A stretch of DNA of 7,140 nt from the NCBI GenBank assembly GCA_020056895.1, contig JAGVGV010000326.1:1-7140 (forward strand), written 5' to 3'. The first letter of the stretch is position 1; the number at the start of each line of letters is the position of its first letter. This DNA is from Deltaproteobacteria bacterium (lineage in GTDB: Bacteria; Desulfobacterota; Desulfarculia; Adiutricales; JAGVGV01). Of this stretch, positions 6,740 through 7,140 are shown piece after piece. The position numbers were made by a program, and so were the translations under genes. The notes below the pieces were generated by a model that was not told the DNA's origin, ran no database searches, and saw nothing but the letters and a program-made list of their open reading frames with translations.

Positions 6740-6838
6740 CTAGTGACAAGTCACACTTCAAGTGTCGGCATAAGTGGTTGCTATAACCCAGAGCGGCTGA
6801 ACGCCGGCCGACAGGTAACACATGACTTGTCACTAGGT
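6738..6838 (-). repeat. 101-base element bounded by a perfect 16-bp inverted repeat with nested stems (structured RNA or MITE-like candidate)
   Basis: ACCTAGTGACAAGTCA (6738-6753) has its exact reverse complement at 6823-6838. Nested inside are a 7-bp stem (TGTCGGC 6763-6769 with GCCGACA 6807-6813) and two small hairpins, CGGC/GCCG (6794-6806) and GGTT/AACC (6776-6788), giving a three-way junction. The spacers between outer and inner stems are exactly nine bases on each side and could pair further in minus-strand RNA through four G-U pairs and two A-U pairs. The element lies 143 bases before the transporter start and 39 bases after the stop of the preceding gene. No flanking target-site duplication is evident and no T-run follows, so neither a fresh insertion nor an intrinsic terminator is supported. 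It matches no riboswitch class I recognise. Confidence 0.6.
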
Positions 6839-6877
6839 TTTACCCGCGGGACGACGCGCACTCCCCCGGCGGACGGT

Positions 6878-7140
6878 TCAGTCATCCACCGCTAAACGGA
6901 AGTCGCAACAATCCGCGCCTTCCATGATGGTCTTGGTCCTGGTGAATTTAATGTTCGGGTTGAAGCCCTCGAACAGGGAGAAATCCCGGCCGCAGGAGAG
7001 CAGGAAACCGAAATCCTCCAGACCGTGTTCGCGATACATTTCGGCATACTTGCAGCGGGTCACATCCAGCCCGGCCCTGGTCGGAGTCAGTTCCACGGTT
7101 TTGAATTCCAAGGCCCCGCCCATGCCGAAGAGGGGTATGG
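6878..7140 (-). CDS. L-2-amino-thiazoline-4-carboxylate (ATC) hydrolase family protein, N-terminus cut by window edge
   Basis: The last 86 residues are visible; the frame is open through the right edge (IPLFGMGGALEF...), so an internal Met at 7123 is not the start. The sequence carries the pattern of this family's C-terminal region: TRCKYAEMYREHGLEDFGFL, then SCGRDFSLFEGFNP, FTRTKTIMEG and a closing CCDFR. The family is named for the Pseudomonas enzyme that opens the thiazoline ring of ATC on the way to L-cysteine; many members in anaerobes have no known substrate, and the conserved cysteines here could be catalytic or metal-binding. The gene ends in TGA at 6880-6878. It is separated from the transporter by 283 noncoding bases, so operon membership is uncertain, although it points the same way and a cysteine-degrading-type protein is encoded at the far end of the cluster. 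Confidence 0.75.
   Translation of the reverse strand, partial: IPLFGMGGALEFKTVELTPTRAGLDVTRCKYAEMYREHGLEDFGFLLSCGRDFSLFEGFNPNIKFTRTKTIMEGADCCDFRLAVDD

Noticed and set aside
6738..6838. Integron attC site
   Set aside because: The expected GTTRRRY and RYYYAAC ends are absent and no gene cassette or integrase is nearby.
6595..6877. Known metal riboswitch (such as the Mn-sensing yybP-ykoY type) before an Nramp gene
   Set aside because: The conserved core of that class is not recognisable, and the transporter itself appears to lack metal ligands.

Overview
All genes that can be supported lie on the minus strand, so transcription runs from the right edge to the left. The DNA is GC-rich, with strong G/C preference at third codon positions; this also produces long antisense shadow frames. 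The mix of a UPF0597 cysteine desulfidase-type protein, an ATC-hydrolase-family protein, an M20 hydrolase and acyl-CoA enzymes, together with the protein style, suggests an anaerobic bacterium, perhaps of the Desulfobacterota (former Deltaproteobacteria). That placement is an inference: no marker gene is present.

Layout in transcription order. (1) 7140-6878: C-terminal end of a protein of the L-2-amino-thiazoline-4-carboxylate (ATC) hydrolase family, cut by the window edge. (2) 6877-6595: a 283-base noncoding stretch full of dyads, including a 101-base element bounded by a perfect 16-bp inverted repeat and a long hairpin touching it. Non-Watson-Crick pairs in both fit G-U pairing only in minus-strand RNA. 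(3) 6594-5377: an Nramp-fold transporter whose metal-coordinating residues appear to be replaced. (4) 5364-3523: a long-chain acyl-CoA synthetase, 12 bases behind the transporter, with a perfect 24-bp palindrome in its last codons. (5) 3419-2622: an enoyl-CoA hydratase/isomerase with both catalytic glutamates. (6) 2621-2407: a gap with a good sigma-70-type promoter. (7) 2406-2125: a 93-residue membrane protein resembling the N-terminus of 4Fe-4S membrane ferredoxin-like proteins but without cysteines. (8) 2122-821: an M20 metallohydrolase, translationally coupled to the small gene. (9) 744-1: N-terminal part of a UPF0597 (CyuA-type) protein, cut by the left edge.

Reading together: the first group (transporter, acyl-CoA ligase, hydratase) looks like uptake and CoA-dependent breakdown of a carboxylic acid. 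The second group (small membrane protein, M20 hydrolase, UPF0597) looks like release and breakdown of an amino acid, possibly cysteine. An M20 hydrolase of the PM20D1/CPS1-like type beside an acyl-CoA ligase allows the idea that N-acyl amino acids are split and both halves consumed, but no substrate can be read directly from the sequence.
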